From: Saccharomycopsis fibuligera x Saccharomycopsis cf. fibuligera
Taxonomy: Eukaryota; Ascomycota; Saccharomycetes; Ascoideales; Saccharomycopsidaceae
Assembly (NCBI GenBank): GCA_001936135.1
Contig: CP012810.1
Span: 1,488,001-1,552,000 of the forward strand
DNA length: 64,000 nt
Direction: 5' to 3'
Shown: positions 31,615 to 40,517 of the stretch, in pieces
Numbering within the stretch: position 1 is the first letter of the stretch
Layout of the letters: each line of letters starts with the position of its first letter
Position numbers and translations under genes: made by a program
Notes under the pieces: generated by a model
Seen by the model: the letters and a program-made list of their open reading frames with translations, nothing else
Databases searched by the model: none
Told to the model about the DNA's origin: nothing

Positions 31615-33321
31615 CTACACGCTCCCCAACGCTTGTCCCATCTTCACCACTTGTCCATTCTCCACCACAAATCTAAACCCACTAGGAGCCTCGAAAACCA
31701 ACACCACCGTGCTGCCCAACTGGAACCCACCAACTTCTTTCCCCTTTGTCAATGGGTGGCCGCCCAATACTTTGCTGCTGTTGAAATAAGTAGCTTCGTA
31801 GCAGGTATTTTTCTGGAACTTCTCGCCGCTTATAGCGTCCTTGACTGAGTTAGTCACCAACCCGCGGTCAAAATTCACCTTGATGCTGCCAACGTTGGTG
31901 GCCCCCACGGGAGTCATGCTGAAAAAGCCATGGCGCCAGTAGCCCAATAGCGAGACTCTCTCATTGAGTACAAACAAGTTGGCTAACGTGCGCTGGAAAT
32001 ATGGGGCAACCGAGTAAAGCTCACCGGTAAAGTAGCGGCGAAGTTGTACCACCCAGTTAGCAGGGCTATGGAAGCGGTGGTAGTCTCCAGGGGCCAAATA
32101 AATCACTGCGTAAAAGAGGTTTTTTTTAGGAATGACAGCCCCCGTTGTCGCGGTTGAAGCGTCGCCGCTCACTTCTCTGGCAACGTCGACGTAATCGGCT
32201 CGCGGCTGAGTCTTTGGGATGGCCTGGTCGCCGGTATGCTGAACATTGATATTCTTGAGGAAATGGTGCACATCCTTGTCCTTGTTCATCCCGAGCAAGT
32301 CGTCAATGGTGTAGGAGATCCCGTTGATTTTGGCAAACTCGTGATGTTCGGAGAGTGCATCAGCATCAGCATCAGTGTGGGCTGCATCCTCATTACGAGC
32401 CACTGCTAGTTTCTTATCCCAGTAGTCGACATCATCTTGGATGCCCAAAAACTTGTTTACCGAGTAGTTCATCCCCTTGACTTGCTCGATTTCCCCCTTC
32501 TCGTTGATCATGCCCAAGCTGAGCACTTTCCCGTCGCTAGGGCACACCACGTCTGCATCGCGGTCAATGATTCTAGCGCTTGCTTTGATTTCACGGTAGA
32601 AAAACTCGCTCAAATTTCTAAACTTGCGCAAATCCTGCTCTTTGATCTCGTCCAAGTTGACGCCAAACAAGTAACTGTAGAACTTGAAGCCCGGCTCGCG
32701 GGCCCAGATTGGTAGCTCAATGTTGTTGAACTTGCCCCAAAGTCGGCTGATTGCGTTCAATGGCAATGCCTGGTAGCAGAAGAACCTCCAAGAGGTTGGG
32801 CGGACGTTTGCGGAGTCGTGAAAGTTGTCACCATTGTTGTTGTTGTTGCTACTACTATTATTATTTTCCTCCTCCTGCTGCCTGCGGTACTGTACTCGAG
32901 CAAAGATCCCTAGCAATACCAACGGGATCGAGGTGATTGTCCAAAACTTGACAAACTTGTCTCTTTTTCTCTTTTGCTGCTGCTGCTGCTGTTGCTGCTG
33001 TTGTTTTGTTCCTTGGTTACGAAGCTGGTGGTACGATGCGAAAAGGCGCTTGTTCTTGATGCTGAACCTGACCCTCAGCAACTTGAAGCTCAGCTTGAGG
33101 TGCTTGATGGACTTGATGTTTTGCTGCGGGTAGGAGCTGAAGGCTCTTCTGCTGAAGATGAGTTGCTGCTTTCCGGGGACCTTAAGGAATGGTAGCGGTA
33201 ACGGGTATGGGGCGGAAGTGCGGTTGGCGCGAATGTCGTGGTACACTGTAGCGATATTGCGATTGGGGCCCATGACGAAGCGCGAGAGGCCCACGTTGGC
33301 CGAGGAGTATCTGACGACCAT
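31615..33321 (-). CDS. PSD1: Phosphatidylserine decarboxylase, mitochondrial (Psd1)
   Basis: Converts phosphatidylserine to phosphatidylethanolamine at the inner mitochondrial membrane. From the ATG at 33321 the protein has 568 residues. The open frame extends further upstream, but that part starts with an implausible Lys run encoded by a poly(A/T) tract, so I chose the internal ATG (MVVRYSSANVGLSRF), which gives a classic targeting peptide. Seen: a Gln run (about 107-116), one membrane segment (about 126-143, TITSIPLVLLGIFARVQ), the catalytic-domain motif YLAPGDYHRFHSPANW near 425-440, and the self-cleavage motif LGST at 535-538. In this family the chain is cut between Gly and Ser, and the Ser becomes the pyruvoyl group of a 32-residue alpha chain. 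It belongs to a syntenic block with FMP41 and SKO1. Confidence 0.95.
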   Translation of the reverse strand: MVVRYSSANVGLSRFVMGPNRNIATVYHDIRANRTSAPYPLPLPFLKVPGKQQLIFSRRAFSSYPQQNIKSIKHLKLSFKLLRVRFSIKNKRLFASYHQLRNQGTKQQQQQQQQQQKRKRDKFVKFWTITSIPLVLLGIFARVQYRRQQEEENNNSSSNNNNNGDNFHDSANVRPTSWRFFCYQALPLNAISRLWGKFNNIELPIWAREPGFKFYSYLFGVNLDEIKEQDLRKFRNLSEFFYREIKASARIIDRDADVVCPSDGKVLSLGMINEKGEIEQVKGMNYSVNKFLGIQDDVDYWDKKLAVARNEDAAHTDADADALSEHHEFAKINGISYTIDDLLGMNKDKDVHHFLKNINVQHTGDQAIPKTQPRADYVDVAREVSGDASTATTGAVIPKKNLFYAVIYLAPGDYHRFHSPANWVVQLRRYFTGELYSVAPYFQRTLANLFVLNERVSLLGYWRHGFFSMTPVGATNVGSIKVNFDRGLVTNSVKDAISGEKFQKNTCYEATYFNSSKVLGGHPLTKGKEVGGFQLGSTVVLVFEAPSGFRFVVENGQVVKMGQALGSV

Positions 33322-33846
33322 GGTTGCAAGCGAGTGTGTTTTGTACAGGAGAGCCGTAGCCGTAGCGTAGCCGTAGCAGTAGCAGTAGATGTGTTTTTGC
33401 AGTGTTTGGACGTGGAAGAAGAGGAAATAAATAATTTTTTTTTTTTTTTTTTTTTCAATGCACAATCACATGCAAAAACTTTTGTTGTGGCTGCTGCTAA
33501 CTGCTAACTGCTAACGTAACCAAGTAGATTGATTGTACGATGCTATCGACTGTGAACAGCCATGGACTGTGATTGGCAGTTGCTGTTGCACTTGCTGTTG
33601 GTGGTACGTAAGTGTAGTTCAGCTCTTTGTAGTTCAGCTCTTTGTAGTAGTTCACTGCCTCCACAGAGCGTAACTTTTGCTCCATTGCACACTTTCTTCA
33701 CTTGCCATTCACTTTGACACTCGCAAGCGACGCGAAAAATAAATGAAAAAATGATAAAAAATAAAAAATAAAATAAATTCAAAATCAAAACTTCAAAACT
33801 CACCCAGAACATTGTATCCACCGCTCCAAACAACCCAACTAAAACC
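33322..33846. promoter_or_regulatory. Divergent PSD1-DCD1 promoter with short tandem repeats
   Basis: A 525-bp spacer between divergent genes. It holds a T-run (33435-33455), a repeated CTGCTAA unit (about 33494-33515) and a perfect tandem duplication of a 15-bp unit (GTAGTTCAGCTCTTT) at 33614-33643. The duplication could double a transcription factor site. No known site is named. Confidence 0.55.
33614..33643. repeat. Tandem 15-bp duplication
   Basis: Two head-to-tail copies of GTAGTTCAGCTCTTT in the PSD1-DCD1 promoter, about 205 bp upstream of DCD1. Confidence 0.85.
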
Positions 33847-35163
33847 ATGTTGATTGGCATCTCTGGATCACTAAGCTCCGGCAAGGAGGAAATCACCCGC
33901 TATCTCACCTACCAAGGCTTCCAGTTTCTTGCCCTTAACGAGCCAAACAGCACCACCAGCAACCAAGACAACCACACCCTCCAGCCAGAAATCACATTCA
34001 ACAGCGCCGATGACTTGCTTGCTTACGCCACAGCAAACTGGCAGTCAAACATGGTGGTTATGCCCATTAACGATCACCGCACCGTCGAGTCTCTCAGCAT
34101 TAGACCTTTTTTCCTCCACTTGATTGTCGATGCCCCTTCAAGAGTTCGCTATCAAAGGTATCTCAAAAAGTACTCCGCATCACCATCACGTCTCACGTTT
34201 GAACAGTTTGTCGATGTTTCCGAAAGTTTCTCGTACTCGCTCCAGTATTTAACCCTCTTCACCAACAGCACGTCCTCCTCCTCTTCTGGCGGCGGCGGCG
34301 GCGGCAGCAGCGGCGGCGCTGGCTCAGCTCACCATACTCCAACAATCCGCATCATCAACACCACCACCACCATCAAGGATCTCTACGTGCAGCTTTCAAA
34401 ACTCGACATACAAAACCAGCAGCGCCTCAGGCCCAACTGGGACACGTACTTCATGAAGTTGGCCAACTTGGCCGCGTTGAGATCAAACTGCATGAAGCGT
34501 CGCGTTGGCTGTGTCATTGCTAAGGATAATCGTGTTATCGCAACAGGGTATAATGGGACTCCTAGACACTTGCAGAACTGCAACCAGGGCGGCTGTCGAC
34601 GTTGCAATGGCCACAGTAGCGCAAATTTTGGCAGTGGTAGCAGCAGTGGCACCGCCAGCACCCAACGCTCAGATCGGTCAAAGTCGTCGTCGTTGTCGTT
34701 GTCGTTGTCGTCGTCGTCGTCGCTATCCAACAATAAACTCTCGACTCGCGGAACTTTGCCAAATTCAACAAAGGCCACTTCTACCAACGTTAGCGATGAT
34801 GACGACGATGATATCAATATCACCGGCGCTACAATAAGCGATGGGCAGGTTTCTGCTGCCACCGCTGCTGCCACCGCTGGTGCCAGTGGCGCTGCTCTCA
34901 GCACCTGTCTTTGTCTCCACGCAGAAGAAAACGCTCTTCTTGAAAGCGGTCGTGAAAGAATAAACAACCACGGCTCCCACTGCATCTTGTACTGTAACAC
35001 GTGTCCGTGCTTGACCTGCTCCATCAAGATCATCCAGCTGGGGATCACTGAGGTGGTGTACAGTCAAAGCTATTCAATGGACGGCGAGTCCAAGCGCGTG
35101 TTGAACTTGGCGGGAGTAACGCTACGGCAATTTGAGCCACCCAAGGAGGTCTTGATTTCGTGA
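33847..35163 (+). CDS. DCD1: Deoxycytidylate (dCMP) deaminase (Dcd1) with low-complexity insert
   Basis: Deaminates dCMP to dUMP, the precursor of dTMP, and so helps balance dNTP pools. At 438 residues it is well over 100 longer than S. cerevisiae Dcd1. The N-terminal third looks like a degenerate nucleotide-kinase fold with a P-loop-like GISGSLSSGKEE (about 4-15). A Gly/Ser run (about 140-160) is encoded by GC-rich triplets. The deaminase domain starts near 198 (WDTYFMKLANLAALRSNCMKRRVGCVIA). It has the GGCRRCN cluster (about 248-254), the zinc and catalytic HAEENA motif (His about 358) and PCLTC (about 387-391). Nearly 100 residues of Ser-, Asp- and Ala-rich sequence separate CRRC from HAEE, where S. 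cerevisiae has about ten. Residue 398 (CTG) falls where relatives have Thr or Ala, fitting a Ser reading. It interrupts the PSD1-FMP41-SKO1 block on the opposite strand. Confidence 0.94.
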   Translation: MLIGISGSLSSGKEEITRYLTYQGFQFLALNEPNSTTSNQDNHTLQPEITFNSADDLLAYATANWQSNMVVMPINDHRTVESLSIRPFFLHLIVDAPSRVRYQRYLKKYSASPSRLTFEQFVDVSESFSYSLQYLTLFTNSTSSSSSGGGGGGSSGGAGSAHHTPTIRIINTTTTIKDLYVQLSKLDIQNQQRLRPNWDTYFMKLANLAALRSNCMKRRVGCVIAKDNRVIATGYNGTPRHLQNCNQGGCRRCNGHSSANFGSGSSSGTASTQRSDRSKSSSLSLSLSSSSSLSNNKLSTRGTLPNSTKATSTNVSDDDDDDINITGATISDGQVSAATAAATAGASGAALSTCLCLHAEENALLESGRERINNHGSHCILYCNTCPCLTCSIKIIQLGITEVVYSQSYSMDGESKRVLNLAGVTLRQFEPPKEVLIS

Positions 35164-35317
35164 ATGAGAGCGACCGCCGGTTGGTTGTTTGGCTGGTTGG
35201 ACAGGAGCACTTTAAAAACTAGAATTAGACATATACAGATACATATATATATATATATATATATATTTAACGTCATATTTAATTTCAAGTGCGTGCCATA
35301 ATGTCTAGTAGGCTTAA
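35164..35317. repeat. Convergent DCD1-FMP41 spacer with (AT)n
   Basis: A 154-bp spacer containing about 20 bp of alternating AT at 35244-35266. It holds the 3' ends of both convergent genes. Confidence 0.7.
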
Positions 35318-36031
35318 TCACAAATGTGCTGGGGTAAAGCTAAAAGGACTTGGATTTTCCTCAACATCAAACTTGATGACACTTTCCGGAATAGTTTCCC
35401 CGTTAACCTTGATGTTCCCTTCGATAACATCGCCAGGCTTCAATGGGCCAACGCCCTTGGGGGTCCCCGTCAACACAATGTCGCCTTTTTTCAAAGTCAT
35501 GATGCCACTCATGTACACAAAGATCTTGCGCAAGTTGAAAATCATCAAGCTGGTTGGATCGCTTTGTCTCACTTGTCCGTTGACTGAGCAGTTCAACTGC
35601 ACCGCATATGGATCCGGGATGCTCTCTTTGGCAATGAATGGAGACATTGGCGCAAAGGTGTCGAACCCCTTAGCGATGGTCCAAGGCAACCCTTTCTTCT
35701 TGGCAACTTCTTGCAATGACCTAGCAGTCAAATCCAAAGCCAAAGCGTAGCCCCCAATGGCATCAAGAGCATCCTGGTCCGAAAAAGTGCCCATTGTTAA
35801 GTTTTGCAAATCGCGATTGAGCACCGCTGCCAACTCAATTTCGTGGTGCACGATGGTGTTTTTAGGAATCAAAATTGGCTTATTTGCATCCGACTGAAGC
35901 AATGACGATGGCGGCTTGAGGAAGAAGAACGGTTCAGCGGTTCCTTGGTTATTGAGCTCTTTGATGTGAGCAACATAGTTACGGCCAATGCAAACAATCT
36001 TGCTGGCTTGTTTTAGGTAGTTGAACGACAT
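35318..36031 (-). CDS. FMP41: Fumarylacetoacetate hydrolase-family protein (Fmp41/FAHD1-like)
   Basis: A 237-residue FAH-fold protein, the usual size for FAHD1/Fmp41. FAHD1 proteins are mitochondrial acylpyruvases or oxaloacetate decarboxylases/tautomerases. Seen: the substrate-loop motif CIGRNYVAHIKEL (about 13-25), the metal-binding EIELAAVLNRDL (about 64-75) with the aspartate of GYALALDLTARSLQ (about 93-106), and the C-terminal GDIVLTGTPKGVGPLKPGDVI (about 183-203). The acidic ligands expected for a divalent metal are present. The predicted N-terminus is short, and a cleavable targeting peptide is not obvious. It is the direct neighbour of SKO1 on the same strand, as YNL168C and YNL167C are in S. 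cerevisiae. The exact substrate here is not known. Confidence 0.9.
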   Translation of the reverse strand: MSFNYLKQASKIVCIGRNYVAHIKELNNQGTAEPFFFLKPPSSLLQSDANKPILIPKNTIVHHEIELAAVLNRDLQNLTMGTFSDQDALDAIGGYALALDLTARSLQEVAKKKGLPWTIAKGFDTFAPMSPFIAKESIPDPYAVQLNCSVNGQVRQSDPTSLMIFNLRKIFVYMSGIMTLKKGDIVLTGTPKGVGPLKPGDVIEGNIKVNGETIPESVIKFDVEENPSPFSFTPAHL

Positions 36032-37297
36032 GACTGTTAATGTGTGAGTGAGTGCGGTTCCAGTAGCTGAGTCTTGTCTACTATAGCTATAGAATTACTC
36101 AGACTAAGAACAGTGTCAAAGCGTTATCAACAATCAATCGATTGATTGGCAATGAAAATCGAGCTCCGCGATTTCCCGGCCGACAGTTAGCAGTTTTCTC
36201 TTCTCACCACCGTGACAACTGCTACAAAAAAGTGCTAAGCCGTTCCTTGATCGCACTGTGGCGGTGCACTTGGGGGCGTGAGTGCCGTCGTGGACACTGT
36301 TCAAGGCAATATTCGTGAACAATAAAGAATGGTCCAGACACTAGCGGCCTGATTGAAACGCTGTTTAATCAACAACTAAAAAGGGTTGCTGATATTCCGT
36401 CTACATTTTATGTATTATCACCTATGCGCACCGCACCGCACCGCATCTGCACTGTTTACCCTGTTGGGTTTATCAAGATGATAAGAAAACTTGCACTTGA
36501 GCATAGAAGCCAAATATATGTTTATATGTTTATGATGTTTAGGAGAAAACGCAAAACGAAAAAAAAAAAAAAAAAAAAAAAAAAAAACACTGGAAATAAT
36601 AACAGGCAAAATATAATAATAGCAGTAATAATCGTAATAATAATAACAGTGATAATAGTAATATAATATTAACATGACAGGAAAAAAGATATGTCTAATA
36701 TACAGGACTTGAAAAATTAAGCCCGCTAAAAAAGAAAATTATGATAATAAAAAAAGATATAAGCAATGAAAATAATGACAAAAATAACCACTTATAAGTA
36801 GTATTAAAAAGAAAGAAAATAAATAAAAAACCAAGGAAGAAGAAAATAAAACAAGTCTCGTAAACATAATTAACCAAAGATCAAAATAAATCAAAGAAAA
36901 AATCGCAGTACTTAAAAACCAAGTGATATTAGTAAGAAGAATAAAAAAACAAAAAAAAATCAGGCATGTCTAAGGAACAGCTCAATGAAAGAACAAAACA
37001 AGAGAAAATAAAAAAAATAATAATAAAAAAAAAAAAAAAATCCAATAATTAAGACCTAGGAGAAAAGTAATCTAATTAATGATACTGCCTAAAACTCATC
37101 TCCCGAAAATTGCGTTATGGCCATGATAGCAGTAAAAGTAGTTGTTGATAGAAAACGCCAACAGCCTGAAAAAAATAAACCCCACGAAAAACCAGTTAGA
37201 ACAAAATTTAAAGTAACCAATCAACCAAATCTCTGGTCAACTAGTCATCAACTTGACACCTAGTCATCAACTTGAACGTAAAAAGCATACTCATTAT
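36032..37297. other. FMP41 upstream and SKO1 downstream spacer
   Basis: 1.27 kb. The left part (about 36150-36330) is a GC-richer patch upstream of FMP41 and may hold its promoter; a 62-codon minus-strand frame there looks like chance. From 36559 onward it is extremely A-rich: an A-run of about 29 bp at 36559-36587, then TAA/TAATA-like simple sequence and more A-runs to about 37040. This would be U-rich in the SKO1 3' UTR. No gene was recognised. Confidence 0.5.
36559..36587. repeat. Poly(A) tract
   Basis: A 29-bp A-run on the plus strand, followed by AT-rich simple sequence, downstream of SKO1. Confidence 0.9.
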
Positions 37298-37621
37298 TCA
37301 CCATTTGGAGTTCAATGGAAGCATCCCATTAATCAAATTTTGCTGCGACAGTAAAATATTAGGACGATTCATAGCCTGTGCTTGAGCTTGCGCCTGTGCT
37401 TGGGCCTGAGCCTGTGCCTGTGCCTGTGCCTGTGCTTGAGCTTGAGCCTGAGCTTGAGCCTGAGCTTGAGCTTGAGCTTGAGCTTGAACCTGCGCTTGAA
37501 CTTGAGCCTGCTGTAATTGTAGTTGGCGATCATGCTGTTGCTGCTGTTGCGGCTGCTGCTGCAGTTGTTGCAGTGTTTGCTGTAACATTTGTTGCAGTTG
37601 TTGCAGTTGCAGTTGTTGTGC

Positions 37622-37666
<45 letters not shown>

Positions 37667-39871
37667 AGAATGTGCTGATGGCTGAGATGGTGATTGACTA
37701 GGATAGTGAGAAGAAATCAGTGACGAAAGTTGATGAAGGCTAGTATTACTGGTATTGTGATGATTATTATTAGTAATACCATGACCATTGGCGCTTGGAT
37801 TATTTATTGTCTGGCCAAGATTACTGTTGTTATTCGAATTACCATCATTACTAGCATCAACACCAATAGCACTATTAGCACCATTATTTGCAATACCCAT
37901 CAATTGTTGATTTTGCAAAACATTTGCTGATGAATTACCCAAAGCAGCAACAACAGCCAAAGGATTACTTGAAGGATGAGAAATATCACTGGCGGTAGCT
38001 GATGCATTTGGTGTTCCTCCAATTAAAAGCAGCGCATTACTGCTGTTATCAGTAGCACCTGGGTTTTGAATATTAGACGTACCAAGCATTGCATTAGTGT
38101 TTGGATTGAGTTGTTGCTGTCTCTGTTGAACGGCAGCGGCGGCAGCAGCAGCATGTGATGCTCCAGGATTACCTAAAAAACCTGCGCTTGTTAATCCATT
38201 AATAGAACCTCGTTGGTGATGATGTTGTGGTAAGACTTGTTGTTGCTGTTGCAATTGTTGTTGGGCTAAATGTGGTGGTAATTGTTGAGCATGTTGCAGC
38301 AGGCCGTTTGAAGGATTAGGTAAAAGTGGTTGTGATTGAGGCACAGTAGCGGCATTGCTAAGTGGCAGTTGTCTAGATGACAATACGTGATGCGTAGGAT
38401 TCAAAGTAGTGATTTGGCTTAATGGTTGTTGTACTGCTGCTGCTCTTTCGCCCAAGGCACTAGCGGTTAATAACAACATTTGGTTGAGAGTATCTATGCC
38501 TACTGTTTCTGCTAATATACCCTTTTTCATTGATATTAAAGATCTCAAAGAAGCCATTTGTTCTTTCAATGTCGCCACTTCGGCCTTCATGTTATTGTAT
38601 CCATTTTCGTAATGTTCCAAATCTGTCTTCATCTTTTCCATAACTTGCTTTTTACGCTGTCTACATTTAGAAGCAGCAAGTCTGTTTCTTTCTAAAAAGC
38701 TTTTTCTCTTTTCTTCTTCAGACATTTCTTTTCTTGATTTTTTGACCGATTTTGATTTGGGCTTGTCATCGTCCTCATCATCCTCACCATTAGCGGTTCT
38801 TGAATCACTATCATATCCATCATTGTCATCAAAACTCTTTTCAGATCCTCTTCTAGTTGCTGGCTTTTTTCTATTGTCTGGCTCGGGGTTTTGAGTAGAT
38901 TTTTTTGCCAGTTTATCACCTGAAAGTCTTCTTTTCTTTGTTATACTGTCCAATTCACGGCCATTGTCTTCGCTCTTAACTGAAGGAGCTGATGGGGGAG
39001 CTGAAGGAGGAGCTGGTGCTGAGGTCTGTGCTTGTGTTTGTGTCTGGATAGGAGCAGGAGCAGGAGCAGGAGCAGAAGAGCCATTTTGTTGGTTGGCAAC
39101 TGTTGAACTACCACTCAGTTTCCCACTGACATTGTCTTGCCCAGCTTGGTTTGTATTACCGCTTTGGTCTTTTTGCTGGCTGGTAGTTGTGCTGTTGATA
39201 CCCTTGCTAGTGTTACTATTGTTATTGTCATTGTTGTTGTTATTGTTGTTGTTGTTACTTGTTGTAGTACTAGTCACATTGTTGGATTTATCATTTGGAG
39301 GAGGAAAATCCAAAAGAGGCAAACTTGGAGACAAAATACTGCTAATACCAGGGGTAAACACCGAACTCCAACCAGGAGTCGGGAAACCAGGAGTAAGCCC
39401 GGTTCTAAGACCAGATTCTACAGTCCTGTTGAGCAAGCCATTCCAACCAAGGGTCATTTGTGTGCTAGGAGAAGGTAAGGGCAACTTTCGCGAACCTCCC
39501 GGAGTCAAATTATTGGACAATAAGGGTATTGTAGGAGGGTTTAACTTGTCTATGGTGTTGCCGGCGCCATTATTTGAGTTGCCATTATTGTTATTGCTGT
39601 TGAGGCCATGAGAATGATGATTGATGTTTATATTGTTTGGATTGGAAATGATTGTGCTTGAGGGAAGCGAGGAGCTAAGATTTCTTGAAGCGCTTCCCGT
39701 CTTGGAATGGCCGTCGCTGTTATCGGTGCTAGCCGGTGTACTGCTAGCAATGGAGGCTGATTTCGAACCAAATGCCTCTTCGAAGGGATTCAACTCGCGC
39801 TTCAGGTTGGGAGCAAACGACTTCTCAAACGGGTTTGGCTCCGAGTTGAGGGAGCTCAGCGACTTGTGCAT
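37298..39871 (-). CDS. SKO1: bZIP transcription factor Sko1 (ATF/CREB type)
   Basis: An osmotic and cell-wall stress repressor/activator controlled by the Hog1 MAP kinase in other yeasts. The 857-residue protein has the Sko1-type N-terminus with two NPFE motifs (NPFEKSFA near 13-20; NPFEEAFGS near 28-36), and the conserved central block GGSRKLPLPSPSTQMTLGWNG, LRTGLTPG and TPGISSILSPSLPLL (about 125-190). The bZIP is at about 385-450: basic region ERNRLAASKCRQRKKQV, then EKMKTDLEHYENGYNNMKAEVATL. The C-terminal half is Gln/Asn-rich: a Gln run at about 735-750 and an unusual Gln-Ala dipeptide array (about 780-832). It is much longer than S. cerevisiae Sko1, mainly by these repeats. Adjacency to FMP41 and PSD1 on the same strand matches S. 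cerevisiae and supports the identity. A CRE-like site lies in its own promoter. Confidence 0.92.
37376..37515. repeat. Coding Gln-Ala dipeptide repeat in SKO1
   Basis: A run of imperfect six-base units (complement of CAGGCT/CAAGCT types) encodes about 20 Gln-Ala or Gln-Val pairs near the Sko1 C-terminus. Codon use inside the array is mixed (GCT, GCA, GCC, GCG), so the array is old enough to have diverged silently while the protein pattern was kept. Confidence 0.9.
37620..37668. repeat. Coding (CAG)n array in SKO1
   Basis: A nearly pure CTG/CAG triplet array, read as CAG on the gene strand, encoding about 15 glutamines. It should vary in length between strains. Confidence 0.9.
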
Positions 39872-40334
39872 GTTGGCGGTGAGTAGTGACCTGTATTGGT
39901 GGTTTTGTGATATGTGTTTTGCGTCTTTTCTTTTGTTACTTTAGCTGCGTTGTTTATGTTTTCCTATAGGAGCCCTGTATTTCTGGATGTGGCGTTACTA
40001 AGATTCTCGAGTGCAAGGAGACGCGCGTTTGAAACGGAAGAGTGAGCAGAGCAGTAAGGTAAGGATCTTCCTACCGTGATAGATCGAGAGAGAAAGTAAA
40101 GTGCACAAGAGTTATGCACAAAAGGGCGATGTTGTAATGAGGTTTGAGGTTGAGGTTTGAAAGCGAGGGAGACAAGGGAGTAGCACTAACACATACACAT
40201 TAATAATCACCGCGCGGGAGTGCCAGAAAAAAGACGGCGTTCAACTTCGCTTCTTCCAGTGCGACAAAAAATCAAAGAAAGAAATTTCTGAGGAAAAAAA
40301 AAAAAAAAAAAGAGGAAAAAAGGGGAAAAAGCAC

Positions 40335-40342
40335 TGACGTAA
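40335..40342 (+). promoter_or_regulatory. CRE-like site TGACGTAA
   Basis: Seven of eight bases match the CRE/ATF palindrome TGACGTCA, and ATF/CREB-type bZIPs also bind this variant. It lies in the promoter of SKO1, itself an ATF/CREB-type factor, so autoregulation is a reasonable guess. Confidence 0.5.
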
Positions 40343-40345
40343 TTG

Positions 40346-40353
40346 TCACGTGA
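40346..40353. promoter_or_regulatory. E-box TCACGTGA
   Basis: A perfect eight-base palindrome of the Cbf1/bHLH type, four bases from the CRE-like site. The same octamer occurs in the MRM1-MRP51 promoter. Confidence 0.5.
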
Positions 40354-40367
40354 TCGTATAAATATGT

Positions 40368-40417
40368 ATCACATGATATATCCATAGACGATCATATCAG
40401 CTGACAGATCACATGAT
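40368..40417. promoter_or_regulatory. Pair of ATCACATGAT sites
   Basis: Two identical ten-mers (40368-40377 and 40408-40417) spaced 40 bp apart, start to start. CACATG is the core bound by Ino2/Ino4-type bHLH dimers (UAS-INO) in S. cerevisiae. MDM1 works in ER lipid contacts, so lipid-responsive control is imaginable but unproven. Confidence 0.4.
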
Positions 40418-40517
40418 GTATTTATTTACCCTACCGGTGATAGTGCTCTTAGCTATCCATAACTATAGGACATCGCATCCTCATCTCAGACTAATGGGCA
40501 AAGGTCAAGGGTAAAAT

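Larger units (their letters stand above)
39872..40517. promoter_or_regulatory. Divergent SKO1-MDM1 promoter
   Basis: 646 bp between divergent genes. A compact cluster of factor sites lies 100-185 bp upstream of MDM1 and 460-550 bp upstream of SKO1: TGACGTAA (40335-40342), TCACGTGA (40346-40353) and two copies of ATCACATGAT (40368-40377, 40408-40417). An A-run lies just to their left (about 40294-40311). The cluster could serve either gene. Confidence 0.6.

Noticed and set aside
33322-33465. Longer Psd1 N-terminus including a Lys run
   Set aside because: The extension is encoded by a poly(A/T) tract and masks the targeting peptide that follows the ATG at 33321.
34383-35048. 221-codon open frame antisense to DCD1, and similar long frames antisense to SSD1 and SKO1
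   Set aside because: They mirror low-complexity coding sequence on the other strand (Ser/Asp, Gln/Ala repeats) and have no motifs of their own.
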